From NCBI RefSeq assembly GCF_947507565.1, contig NC_089175.1, positions 3,833,733-3,897,732 of the forward strand: a stretch of 64,000 nucleotides of DNA, given 5' to 3'. This DNA is from Oscarella lobularis (lineage: Eukaryota; Porifera; Homoscleromorpha; Homosclerophorida; Oscarellidae). Shown piece by piece: positions 1 through 9,811 of the stretch. A program made the position numbers and the translations under genes. A model generated the notes under the pieces. It was not told the origin of the DNA, did no database searches, and saw only the letters and a program-made list of their open reading frames with translations. Every line of letters begins with the position of its first letter. The first letter of the stretch is position 1.

Positions 1-34
1 AGCGTTTGCATGCTGGGCGAATGTTTTTTCGCAG

Positions 35-1022
35 ATGCTCCCGAAGCCGTTGTTCACGGTCCGTCGAATGGGTCAGTTATTCAAGACAACCCGGTGTACC
101 TGTACTGCAATGCATCCGGCGTTCCGCCGCCGCGAATACGCTGGGAGAAAGACGGGGTGCTCGTTTCGGACTTGGGAAGCAGTCGGTATAAAATCGAGTC
201 GGAGGGAAAGGCGTTGTCTATCGATGGCGTCCTAACGAGCGATACCAGCAACATAACGTGCATTGCAAACAATAGCATGGGCGCAAGCTCGGATTATTGT
301 GAACTGAGAGTAGAAGGTAAAAACGCAGGTGGGAGAGTTTTTAACACTATACGAGTGTTCTAGGTCCACCTTCTCCTCCAGAGTTGATAGGTGTAAGCAT
401 AACCGTTACCACCATTCCCTCACATCGTATCAGTATGTTCGCTAATTGGACGATTCCTTTCGATGGGAATAGTCCCATAAATGGGTACGTGCTACATTAC
501 CGGGAAAAAGAAGACGCGCGCTGGTCCGTGACGCCGACGCGGGAGACGGAAAATTTCAAGGCTATCGACATCGGCGTAGTAGATGAGTCGGATATAATAG
601 GTTATGAATTTTACGTCACTGCTGAGAACTTGCGCGGAGCATCGAAGCGTTCGAGAATTGTTCAAGCATCTAGGAAGGATTTTATCTTTATTACGCCGCC
701 AACGTCATCTCCACCACCACCACCACCACCACCAGGCAATTTTTAGTCCTTTAGGGAAGATGCCCGCCGGGTTCATGGGGTTTGTGCGTAGATCTCTCTG
801 GTTCGCGTGTTATTGCAATCGCTTTATCCGGTTTTGCATCTACAGTCTTGACTACGTTGGCTCTTATTATGCTAGTGCATAAGCGGCAGAAATCGACTCG
901 TTTTCGACCGCAGCAGTACCCAGTGCAACAAAACAGTAATAAAATTAAACTTACCTTTTATTGATTAGAATGCCTTCTTTGGTGGATCAGATAATCGGGA
1001 ACGGCTTGAAAGTCAAGTATAA
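35..1022 (+). CDS. Alpha-type Ig/FN3 membrane receptor, 3' part (5' end outside window)
   Basis: Probable exons 35-316 (third Ig domain), 364-735 (FN3 plus proline stalk), 792-922 (TM) and 969-1022 (tail). The Ig domain has the Cys pair (LYCNAS ... ITCIAN) and the core Trp (RIRWEKDG). The FN3 domain shows NWTIPFDGNSPINGYVLHYR and ends in a run of eight prolines encoded by CCA repeats. A hydrophobic helix (VIAIALSGFASTVLTTLALI) is followed by basic KRQK. The stalk intron uses a GC donor (736-737), as in all paralogues. The last exon ends ESQV-stop, a class I PDZ ligand. If the last intron is retained, translation stops at 964 after IKLTFY. The model is supported by near-identical complete copies at 14381 and 33692. 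Signal exon and Ig1-Ig2 lie before the window. Ligand unknown; probably a plasma-membrane recognition receptor. Confidence 0.8.
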
Positions 1023-1693
1023 TGCTGTTTGTCCCTCTAATCGCTTGTACAGCCATTTGAAGAAACATAATCAGGAGGACACCAAGGTACTATGAATAGT
1101 ACGCAGAATCGCCGGTATGCTTTTACGTTTGTACTGTGACGTTACCTGTACGGCTAGTTCAACCCGTCGCGGTAGGATCCTTTTATTTAGCTTAACAAGC
1201 TAGCAAGAGAAGATGGTAGCATCCTTTTATAGAGTTTGCTTTGCACTGTATCTGTACAGTATATTGTTGACAATGCACTCAGTTTCAGGTACATTTCACG
1301 ATACGATTGTTGCTCAAAGGTGCATATCTTCATCGCGTTCTGCACCCAGAGTAAATTAAATTGAGGTCGTCGTTTGCATAAGCCTAATTCCATTACCCTA
1401 TCTATTTAGCTGATTGGACACGTCGAAGCCCTGCGTGGAGAAAGCAGTAGTACGCTTGCGCGCATTGTGAGCGCCGACAGCTGCCATTGTTCTCCGCCGT
1501 ACACTCTGACCGCAATACGAAGCGTGAGAAACTTTAATAAAGACGTGATCGGTCATGCGGCAAATGTTGACCTGCAGGTGCAGCAGACCCAGGATTCTGT
1601 GAATTCATGCAAGTGGTGCAGTGCCCGCCAGATTAGAGAAAGAACGACTTCATCGTTTCTCCGACTGTCTGGCTGCATGGTAACACCGAGTCT
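1023..1693 (+). other. Intergenic spacer, alpha to beta gene
   Basis: No supported coding exon. The same spacer recurs at 16486-17135, 35795-36451 and 44343-45001, always between an alpha and a beta gene, so it probably holds the alpha 3' end and the beta promoter. No specific regulatory site can be defended. Short open frames here are not conserved across the copies. Confidence 0.5.
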
Positions 1694-3696
1694 ATGAAAC
1701 GCTTCATCATACAGCTGCTCATCTGTTTGGCTGTCAAGGCGGGTAAGACTGTCGATGTTTAGCTAGAGTAAGACGGTAGCGTCGCGACCTGCACTTTCTT
1801 GTTTTCTTTGGCTTATTTAATACAAAAAGTCGTAGGGTGACAAAGGGAGCTATATAGTCTAGTAGAGAAATTGAGTAGGCCTGCTGTAGTCCCCAAGGAA
1901 GAGGAAACTGTTTGGCTGGCTATGTGCAGCTGTTGACTTTTCCGTGACGTCTGTATTCTTTGCAGATGCACGCCCCACTAAGATTGCAAACCTTTTGGTT
2001 TGCGGTACTGTAGCTGCGAGTGCTCCGCCTACTGCACACTCCTCACGTGATGTTTTGCTTAGGATCTGCTGCGGTGCAGCTACTGTTGAGATCGAGTCGT
2101 CTGCCTTTCCCGGGGCAGAGCGCGTCGTTCTCGTGCTCTGGATCCGGTACAATAATTCGCTGGGAAAAAGACAACACAGTACTCAATCTAACCAACGCCC
2201 GCTATTCATCCAATCAAAAAATGTCATCTCTTGTAATTCACTCTTTGGTAAAAACAGACACCGGATTGTATCGATGTGTGGCTGTGGTTAGCGGAATAGA
2301 AAAAAGCGACACCGTCTATCTCTCTGTGCTGGGTAAAAGGGCTGCCTAAATTTTCCTACGACTGAAGCTAATCGTTGGATGTATTTAGTAAATCCGGAAA
2401 TCTCGTATAAGCCGCTTACTGTTGCAGTTGAAGGTCATTCTGTCACTCTCGGTTGTCAAACCAGATACTTCACAAAAATATCTTGGACGTTCAATGGAGT
2501 AAATATCAGTCATAAACCGGGTTATATTTACAGCCGAGCAAAGATGAATCTCACCATCGACCGAGTGTCTCGGACGCACGCAGGCCAATACGCCTGCACC
2601 GCAACGAATTATAACAAAGCTCACACTTCAACGGGCACACCCGTTTTAGTGGTCTATTGTACGTATACAGTAAAACCGGTCATTGATAGAGAGTCGGCCT
2701 TTATTTTTAGATGGCCCTGATGCCGTTCTTCGGGGTCCCGTAAACGGGACGGCTATCGAGGGTGAAGACGTCATGATGCACCTCAATGCAACAGGGTTTC
2801 CTTCACCGCAAAAAAAGTGGAAGAAAGATGACGTCTTTCTCGAGTTAGGAAGCAGTCGCTATAACCTCAAGCAACATGGACAAACTCTATCAATCTCAAG
2901 AGTACAGACGAGCGATAGCGGCAATTACACTTGCGTCGTCAACAATACCGTAGGCGAAACGTTAAAATATTTTCAACTAACTGTAGAAGGTATAGAGAAT
3001 TCCGGAAATTCTAAATCGTAAAACTAATCACAATTTACAAGGTCCACCATTTCCACCCAGGCTGTTGGAGGCTAACATAACTCTCATGAAAACATTCATC
3101 AAAATGTTCGTCAAGTGGACTGTTCCCTTCAATGGGAACAGTCCCATAAAGGGGTATACATTGCATTACCGGCAAAAAGGAGGTGCGTTCTGGTATACGA
3201 TGCTTGTACGCAGTTCTCAAGTGTCTGCTGACGTACCTATGCCTATCAAGCTAATTTCTTTGAACGACTTTGAGTTTTACGTCACTGCTTTAAATCGTCA
3301 TGGATCATCTAAAGCTTCAGCCATTTTTCAAGTATCTAAGAAAAACTTTCTCCTCATCGCACCACCAACTTCGACTTCGGAACCAACAGGCAATAATAAA
3401 ATTAATCATTGATTAGTGTACAAGTCTAGCTAACAACTAGCATCTTATGTATAGAAGAAAGCGGTCTCTCTGAGTCACGCGTCATCGTTATTGCTGTCTC
3501 CGGTTTTGCAACTTCTATCCTGACCACTGTTGCTTTTATTGTGCTGGCATATAAACGACAGCGTTTGGCTCTGCCTAATGATGAAGAGGAGCAAAATTCA
3601 GTGGTGCAAGTGCTTGAACTTGAAACTATTAGTACCAGATCCGACTCCTTTGCTGAATCGAAACCGAATCTCTCTTCAAAAGAAACTCAAGTATGA
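1694..3696 (+). CDS. Beta-type receptor: signal peptide, 3 Ig, FN3, TM, PDZ-ligand tail (about 485 aa)
   Basis: Exons 1694-1742, 2063-2332, 2389-2658, 2711-2989, 3042-3389, 3455-3696; all five introns are phase 1, so each domain is a symmetrical 1-1 exon. The signal peptide begins MKRFIIQLLICLAVKAG. Ig1 (aa ~17-106) and Ig2 (~107-196) have C..W..C cores. Ig3 (~197-289) keeps the Trp and second Cys, but its first Cys position reads HLNA instead of YCNA, leaving a lone Cys. FN3 is ~290-405, TM ~414-437 (VIVIAVSGFATSILTT), then a tail ending ETQV, a class I PDZ ligand. The stalk intron has a GC donor at 3390. The 5' exons resemble the beta gene at 17136, while FN3, tail and 3' flank resemble the broken beta copy at 21998-22635, so the gene looks chimeric. 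Probably a cell-surface recognition receptor; ligand unknown. Confidence 0.87.
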
Positions 3697-3958
3697 AGTG
3701 TACTCATCTGTACTGTTGGACAGCTGACAGCCTTGTAGTTCGCGCGCGACGGTGATATCCTTTTTAGGATGCGGAGACGCAATTAGCGATATGTGATGAT
3801 GTTCGGAGAAAAGGGAGTGTCATACCACAACCGCAGGCTACTGCAATATGCGCAGTCGCAGGGTATACCGGCACGACATGCTGCCCGGGTGCGTCACTCC
3901 GACACTTGCTGCGTCTACTAGTACGTAGAAGTAAACCGACGGTCGCTCATCGGAAAGA

Positions 3959-6588
3959 ATGAGGTATCTACAGCCTTTAGTATTACGGCCTTGTCTAATT
4001 CCTTTCCACGCGGTAAAGAGCAAGTGGGAGGGACCACACTGTCGGGTGTGTGACGTTTTGCTGCTATCTCCTCATGCACAGCAGGTATACGGTTGCTTAC
4101 CTGCTTCGATCGGCGAGCGCGGGACTCAGTCCCTCAAAGTTCACACGTTTATTTTAGCAACTTGGCGCTTTCTTCGATCCCCGCATGTCAATCATAACTC
4201 TGCATCTAATTGTCCTCTTTTCGTGCGCAGGGGTCTTTCTGGTTCGATTTCTGGTTTGATACAACAATGCAAGGTCTTCAGCTACAGTTACTGCTTGCTG
4301 CTACTGCTGCAACTTCGGGTGGTTGCAAGTGTCGGTGAGATTATACGCCGATCGCGCGGCTATATAATTGGCTGGGTATGCGTAGGAGGAGCGCACCGAT
4401 TCGAAATCCAGACGTTCCGAGCCGTCAACGGTTCCGACGAATTTACCGTCGCTTCGTGCTTGAGTGACGTCGCGTTCGGATATCGGCCCGTTACGTGGCG
4501 ACTGAATGGTCTTTCTGTGGACTTCGCAACGAACACTCGCTTCTCGTCAAGCTCAAAAGCGGACGCACATTCGACTCGCTTCTTTCTTCAGATCAAGTCG
4601 CCGCTGAGCAGCGACAACGGTACGGTCGTCACATGCCAACCCGACGGCTACAAAGAAAGCGACGCGGCTCTTTTCATCGTATACGGTAAGGAGATGCTGA
4701 CATCATACTTATATACACGATCATGATAACGGCGATTTGCGTCGTATTAGATTCCGCTCCCGTAGTCGAAGCCATTGGAGATGCTGATGTCACAGTGGAG
4801 GAAGAGACATTGTTTCAACCTCGAGTTCGAATCTTTTTCTCGGGAGGAAACCTCTACCTGATGTATTACCAGAATGAAATGCAACTTGGTTTGGAAACGA
4901 ATGTCAATGGTGTTTACGGAACAAAAGATGTGTCATTGTCACCGCTAAAAGTTCTCAAGGGCATGAGCGGCCCTCTATCGGTCCTTGTTTCTTTGGATGG
5001 ACTGCCCTTTTCTTATCCCATTTTTAATTTGACTGTTATCAGTCGCACTGTTGCAACACCCACAGCAGCATTTACATCGCCGTCATCAGGCAAGTTTAAA
5101 CAAATGTTGCTAATTAATTAATTAATTAATTAATTAATGACAGATGACGGTGATCCTACTACAAAGTCTATTGGTAATAGTAACAGCAGCAGCAACAGCA
5201 GTAGCAGTGCAAAATATACAACTCCGGCAATTACTCGGAGTCCTCCTCCTACATCTACAAGTCCTCCGTCAACAAGTGCGTATGATAATTCTAGTCTTGC
5301 GCCTTTCACATCAGAATCTTTGGATAAAAACAGTAATGAGATACGCACATTCATCGCTTTATTGCTTTACATTTTATTTATTTTTAGGCACGTCATTGGC
5401 AGTCATTGCTGGCTCCATTTCTGGAGGCGTTTTACTTCTTGTTATCCTCGTAGTGGCGTTGGTCTTAATTTATGCCAAACTAAGAAACAAAAAGTCTGCT
5501 AGTATAGATGATCCGCTACGTCGAATCGGTCAGAGTGAAATTGTGTACGACGAAGAACGTGATTTTCTCGGCAGCGGCTGCAGTGGCGAAGTCTATCGCG
5601 CAAGACTAAGGAAAAGCAGCGAGGTTGTAGCAATCAAAGTTTTTCTGAAGAGACGAATATTACCACGGTAAGTTTATATGTAATGCTAAACTGATTTTAT
5701 TTGTACACATGGGCTGTTTTATCTGTGCAGGCAATCGACGCTGTTAGACAAAGAGGCTAGAATTCTATTGAGAATTAAGCCGCATCCTCATATTCTCAGT
5801 CTTATTGGCATCAGCGCTTCTCCTAGATTCTACGCATTGGTCATGGAGTACATCGGTGATGGTGACTTGTTTCAAGTCTTAACCTCCACTGATGATCGCA
5901 GCATAGAGCTGTGGGACAATCGTCTCGACATTGCCAATCAAATCGCTCTGGGAATGTCTCATCTGCACAAGAACGAACCAACCATCATTCATCTCGACCT
6001 CAAGTCAAACAACGTTCTTGTGAACAAGAAAACGCGAGGAGGAAGAACGATATATATATGCAAAGTAGGTCAACGCGGCTAATCAATAGTATTATGTATT
6101 TTTCATATATAGATTTGCGATTTTGGTCTTGCAAAAATGACCAACGTTAGCTCTGTGACTCAGTACCGCCAAGAGGGCCAGACTCCTGGAGGCACTGTTA
6201 CGTACATCGCACCGGAACGATATCAGTTGGTCACGTACGGCACCGAGGATGGCAAAGAAAAGAGAGAAATCGCCAAGAAATCAGACGTCTTCAGTTACGG
6301 AATTCTACTATGGGAAATTAAAGAACGAGACCGTCCGTACGAAGGTAGGTATACGTACGTAGGCTGTAGGCATCAGGTTATTGTTTTTACCGGTTTTTTT
6401 TATAAGGAATGCCGAACGAAGCAATTCACTTACGCACGAAAGAGGGATGTCCACTCCCAAAGGGAAAAGTCGAGGCTCCGCGAGATTACACATCTCTTCT
6501 GAGTAACTGCGTCAGGTTCAATCCTTTAGAGAGGCCCTCGTTTGATGAAATCGTCAGTTTCCTAGGAACTAAACAAACTACTCTCTAA
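3959..6588 (+). CDS. Ig-ectodomain receptor kinase, TKL-like, non-RD (about 654 aa)
   Basis: Exons 3959-3963, 4231-4334, 4386-4685, 4751-5089, 5144-5332, 5388-5667, 5731-6064, 6113-6344, 6407-6588. The first coding exon is only ATGAG; it joins a Leu-rich signal peptide (YCLLLLLQLRVVASVG). An Ig-like domain follows (VTWRLNG core, paired Cys), then a Cys-free domain, a Ser/Thr/Pro stalk and a TM helix (GVLLLVILVVALVLIY). The kinase shows GSGCSGEVY, Lys in VAIKVF, Glu in LDKEARIL, catalytic HLDLKSNNV, CDFGLAKM, IAPERY and RPSFDEI. HLD in place of HRD makes it non-RD. A juxtamembrane Tyr lies in SEIVYDEER. The C-terminus QTTL fits a class I PDZ ligand. The domain-2 intron has a GC donor at 5090. 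Probably phosphorylates Ser/Thr on partners after ligand binding; substrate unknown. The TKL assignment rests on motifs only. Confidence 0.87.
5111..5138 (+). repeat. TAAT microsatellite in stalk intron
   Basis: Seven TAAT units just upstream of the acceptor of the stalk exon of the receptor kinase gene. The matching intron of the 47219 kinase carries a longer run (48366-48401); the 22909 and 59313 genes lack it. Confidence 0.9.
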
Positions 6589-6718
6589 GTTAGGATCAGT
6601 TTATATTTCGCTAAATAATTGGGATTGAAAGACCCCTTTGATTTTTTGTGTAAGTCAATTCGGACATATACAGTACGCTGTCTCGTACCGTCTCGTACTA
6701 CATGTATTTATGTGTGTA

Positions 6719-6925
6719 GAGGAGAGATATTTATCTGCCATTGTGTCACGTGATATTCGATCCTCATCAACAAAGCACGGAGCCGAGCATAGACGCTTTC
6801 TCCTTCTGTCGTGTACACGGCGTCCCGCCAATGTCTAGCCAAACTATTGGGCTGCGGTAAGCCACCGTCGATCGCCTCGCAAGTCAAAGTCGTTGTCTCC
6901 GTAGGTTAGAACTCGCAAACCGGCT
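6719..6925 (+). repeat. Recurring block preceding FN3 relics
   Basis: A block of about 190 bases containing TGTCACGTGATATTCGATCC recurs at about 21526, 25979, 40809, 49999, 56097 and 62385. It always sits after a kinase or coiled-coil gene and directly before an FN3 relic. No open frame is shared between copies. It may be the decayed 5' part of the gene that left the relics. The 130 bases between the kinase stop and this block show nothing recognisable. Confidence 0.6.
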
Positions 6926-7370
6926 AAAAGAAGACGCGCGTTGGTCAATGGCGCTGGTAAGGGAGACAGAAACGTCAAGGCTATTGACATTATCGCAGTG
7001 GATGAAGTAGACTCACTAGGTTTAGAATTTCACGTCATCAGGACACTGCTGCTCGAAGCATCTAAGCTTTCAAACGTTTTTTTCAAGCGTCTACAAACGT
7101 CCATACGCACCAACGTTATCTCTACCACCAAAAGGCAATGTCAAGTCGTGAAGAATATAGGATCTATGCGTGGATGGTCTCTCTGAATCAATCGGTTCTG
7201 TCTTGACTACATTGGCTCTCATTTTCTTAGTGAAAAAGCGACAGCGGTCGTCTTTTTATCCGCAGCAGTACCAGGTGTGACAAAAAAGGTATTAGTATTC
7301 AACTTATGCGATATGTCAATTAAGTATTTTTGATTAGATATTTGTGAACGGCTTGAAACTCAAGTACACG
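6926..7370 (+). pseudogene. Relic of alpha-type FN3-TM-tail exons (copy 1 of 5)
   Basis: DNA from 6926 aligns with the FN3 exon of the alpha genes (KEDARW...RETE region), but the frame is shifted, so it now reads RNVKAIDIIAVDEVDSLG. About 7172-7279 matches the TM exon (VLTTLALI core, KKRQR) with an in-frame stop after SLSE. About 7337-7370 matches the tail exon (ERLETQV) without the stop codon. No signal peptide or Ig exon is nearby, so it cannot encode a receptor. Confidence 0.75.
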
Positions 7371-7800
7371 ACATCACTTATCATTTTGGAGATTTTTTCG
7401 CCTAGCGCTCAGAAATTTAGACAGCATTCTTTTACGGTTGCAAGGGATTTTTATCAGTAGAAACGGTTTTACGCAAAGAGACGAGGAATCTTATGATAGT
7501 AAGTTTAATCTTTTTCAATTTACCTAATTTCATTACTCGTTTAGCTAATTCAATTTGCTCCAAACAATAGTAAGCGCGCCTGCGCACCTGAATCGATTGC
7601 CCCGCTGTTCCACTGGTATTTTCTGGACAGTTTTACAGAGCGTGAGAACCTTTTACTTACCAGCTCGTTTTTGACCGAGGTATTGCAGGTTGCAGGAACT
7701 GATTTCCGACCTTCAAGGAGCGGGCCCACCGCGTCTAGTAGCGGAAACGGTTTATACTTCCTGTAGCAGTACTACTGTTTCCAGCTGACTGCATGACACT
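7371..7800 (+). other. Spacer upstream of gamma gene
   Basis: No coding exon supported. The block is shared with 26618-27045, 50636-51052, 56734-57148 and 63018-63454, each time directly before a gamma signal exon, so it probably carries the gamma promoter. No TATA box or operator-like element stands out. Confidence 0.45.
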
Positions 7801-9599
7801 ATGGACTACATCCTGCTTCTCATGATCTACGTGGCAGTGCAAAGACTCGGAGGTTTGATTTTAGTTACTGCACAGTAGTATATAGTCACGCAAAGTACAC
7901 AAAAGAGTCCCCAAAGGGGCTTTTGTACGCAGACGCACATTCACGTCAAAGCAATAGCGTTGCACCGCCTTCTCCCCTATTGTTGCTCACGCGACTATTT
8001 ACACGTAGGAGCAACGGTGCGGCTAGCTTTGAAATTGAATCCTTTGCCCACGCCTGGTCAAACGGCCACATTTTTATGCTCTGTGACCGGTTCTGGTACT
8101 ATAATTCGCTGGGAAAAAGACAATACGGTGCTCAATCTAACGAACCCTCGCTACGTATGAACACAAAAACTGTCATCTCTTGACATCCTGTCTTTGGTGA
8201 AAACAGATTCCGGAATGTATCAATGTGTCGCTATGGTTAGCGGAATAGAAGAGAGCGACTTCTTCTATCTTGATGTATTAGGTGAAGACCGTCTAGTAGA
8301 ATCTCTATAAATGAGACTGACTTTGCTTTTTAGTGAACCCGGAAATTTCTTATAAACCGCTCACTGTCGCAACGGAAGGTGAGTCAGTCACTCTCAGTTG
8401 TCCATGTCAATACTTCACCAAAATGAGTTGGACGTTTAATGGAGTTAACGTCAGTTATAAACCAGGCTATAGTTTGAACCAAGAGAAGACGAACCTGACA
8501 ATAAATCGAGTGTCTCGAGTGCACGCTGGGCAATACGTTTGTACTGCTGTCAACCACAATCAACATTATACGGCGACGGGTACACCCTCTCTGGTAGTCT
8601 ACTGTGCGTGTATAAAGCTGGTCACACCTAAAAGAACGTCTTATTAGTTTGTGGCATTTTTTGCAGATGCTGCCACTGCCGTTCTTCGCGGTCCGGTAAA
8701 CGGAACCGCTATCGAAGGCGATGATGTGAACTTTTACTGCAATGCATCTGGACTTCCCACGCCACGAATAGAGTGGAAGAAAAATGATATGCTCGTTTCG
8801 GAGTTGGGAAGCAGTCGGTATGAAATCAGGTTAGACGGAAAAGTTCTATCGATCTCGAGCGCCCAGACGAGCGATACGAGCAACTACACTTGCTCTGTCG
8901 ACAATAGCGTAGGTGGAACATCTAAGTTTCTGCGATTAACCGTAGAAGGTATAGAGAACACTTGAAATCTGAAATGAAACTAAGACAAGTTTATCAAGGA
9001 CCCCCATTCCCGCCGAAGCTCTTGACGGCTAACATAACTATCAATGCCAATTCTATTAGAATGTACGTCAATTGGACTGTTTCCTTCAGTGGGAATAGTG
9101 CCATAAAGGGGTATACATTGCATTATCGACAAAAAGGAGACGCCTTTTGGCATATGATGCTGGTACACAGCTCCCAAGTCTCTGCCACTGTGCCAATACC
9201 TATCAACTTATCTGACTTGAGAGATTTTGAGTTCTACGTTACAGCTGCCAATCGCCACGGATCGTCTGAAGAATCGGCCGAATAGTTTTATTGTCGTAGC
9301 AACACCAAGTTCGTCGTCAGAACCAACAGGCAATAAAAACTATTGATTATGGAAACGAATACTAACTATCAGTCATATGTTTTAGAAACAGAAAATGGAG
9401 TTTTCTCAGATTCGGACATTGTCATTGTCGTTGCCGTTTCTGGTTTTACAGTTTGTATCTTGACTACAGCTGCTCTAATTATGTTGGTTTACAGCGTTGG
9501 GCTCTTTATCATCCACGTGATCCAAATGGACCGGTACAAATTCTTCGGGTCAGATCTTCCTTATCAGAGTCTTCGACTGCAAGCGAAACCCAAGTATGA
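7801..9599 (+). pseudogene. Gamma-type Ig/FN3 receptor, broken (nonsense plus two deletions)
   Basis: Exons 7801-7852, 8009-8281, 8334-8603, 8667-8948, 8999-9329, 9386-9599 match the intact gamma gene at 51053. The signal peptide reads MDYILLLMIYVAVQRLG. Three lesions are visible: a TGA at 8158-8160 in Ig1 (the intact paralogue has TCA); a 17-base deletion near 9278 in FN3 giving the early stop ESAE-stop; and a 7-base deletion near 9494 removing the codons after the TM helix. Exon lengths confirm these (331 against 348, and 214 against 221). The two deletions are shared with the copy at 27046, so they predate the duplication; the nonsense codon is private. Without the nonsense change it would encode a soluble form lacking the TM. 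Confidence 0.85.
7899..7926 (+). other. Imperfect hairpin in gamma intron 1
   Basis: The arms ACAAAAG and CTTTTGT enclose CCCC-AAA-GGGG, with a three-base bulge on the left arm. Versions occur at 27159, 51168 and 63569, where the inner GGGG arm is partly mutated in two copies. It lies in the first intron of gamma genes. Function, if any, unknown. Confidence 0.4.
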
Positions 9600-9811
9600 C
9601 TCTGGTATTGAAAGTTTGTATGGTTTGTGTCATTGACTCAGAGGTACTGCGGTTGGTTTAGTTACGTCTGCCAATAACTGTAGTCCGAAACCTAGGTAAT
9701 AGTTTCAGGATACTACTACAGTAGTAGAAAATAAAATAGATTTAGAGTGCGGGATATACCCCACACGAAGGTGGGTCCGGTGAGGGAAATTGTCGTCGGC
9801 GTCGAGAAAAG

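Noticed and set aside
604-882. Frame with a histidine run
   Set aside because: It is the CCA proline repeat of the FN3 stalk read in another frame.
3964-4020. Conserved MRYLQPLVLRPC peptide as a real N-terminus
   Set aside because: Conserved only as DNA between recent copies; it is interrupted at 47219 and is not hydrophobic enough for a signal peptide.
3959-4726. Single 255-codon open frame running from the ATG at 3959 through the Ig domain
   Set aside because: It only exists because two introns happen to be open. In the 47219 paralogue the same reading stops after MRYLHT, so the spliced model with ATGAG is preferred.
5388-6588. Receptor tyrosine kinase
   Set aside because: Ig plus TM suggested it, but the catalytic loop DLKSNN and GTVTYIAPERY point to a TKL-like Ser/Thr or dual-specificity kinase.
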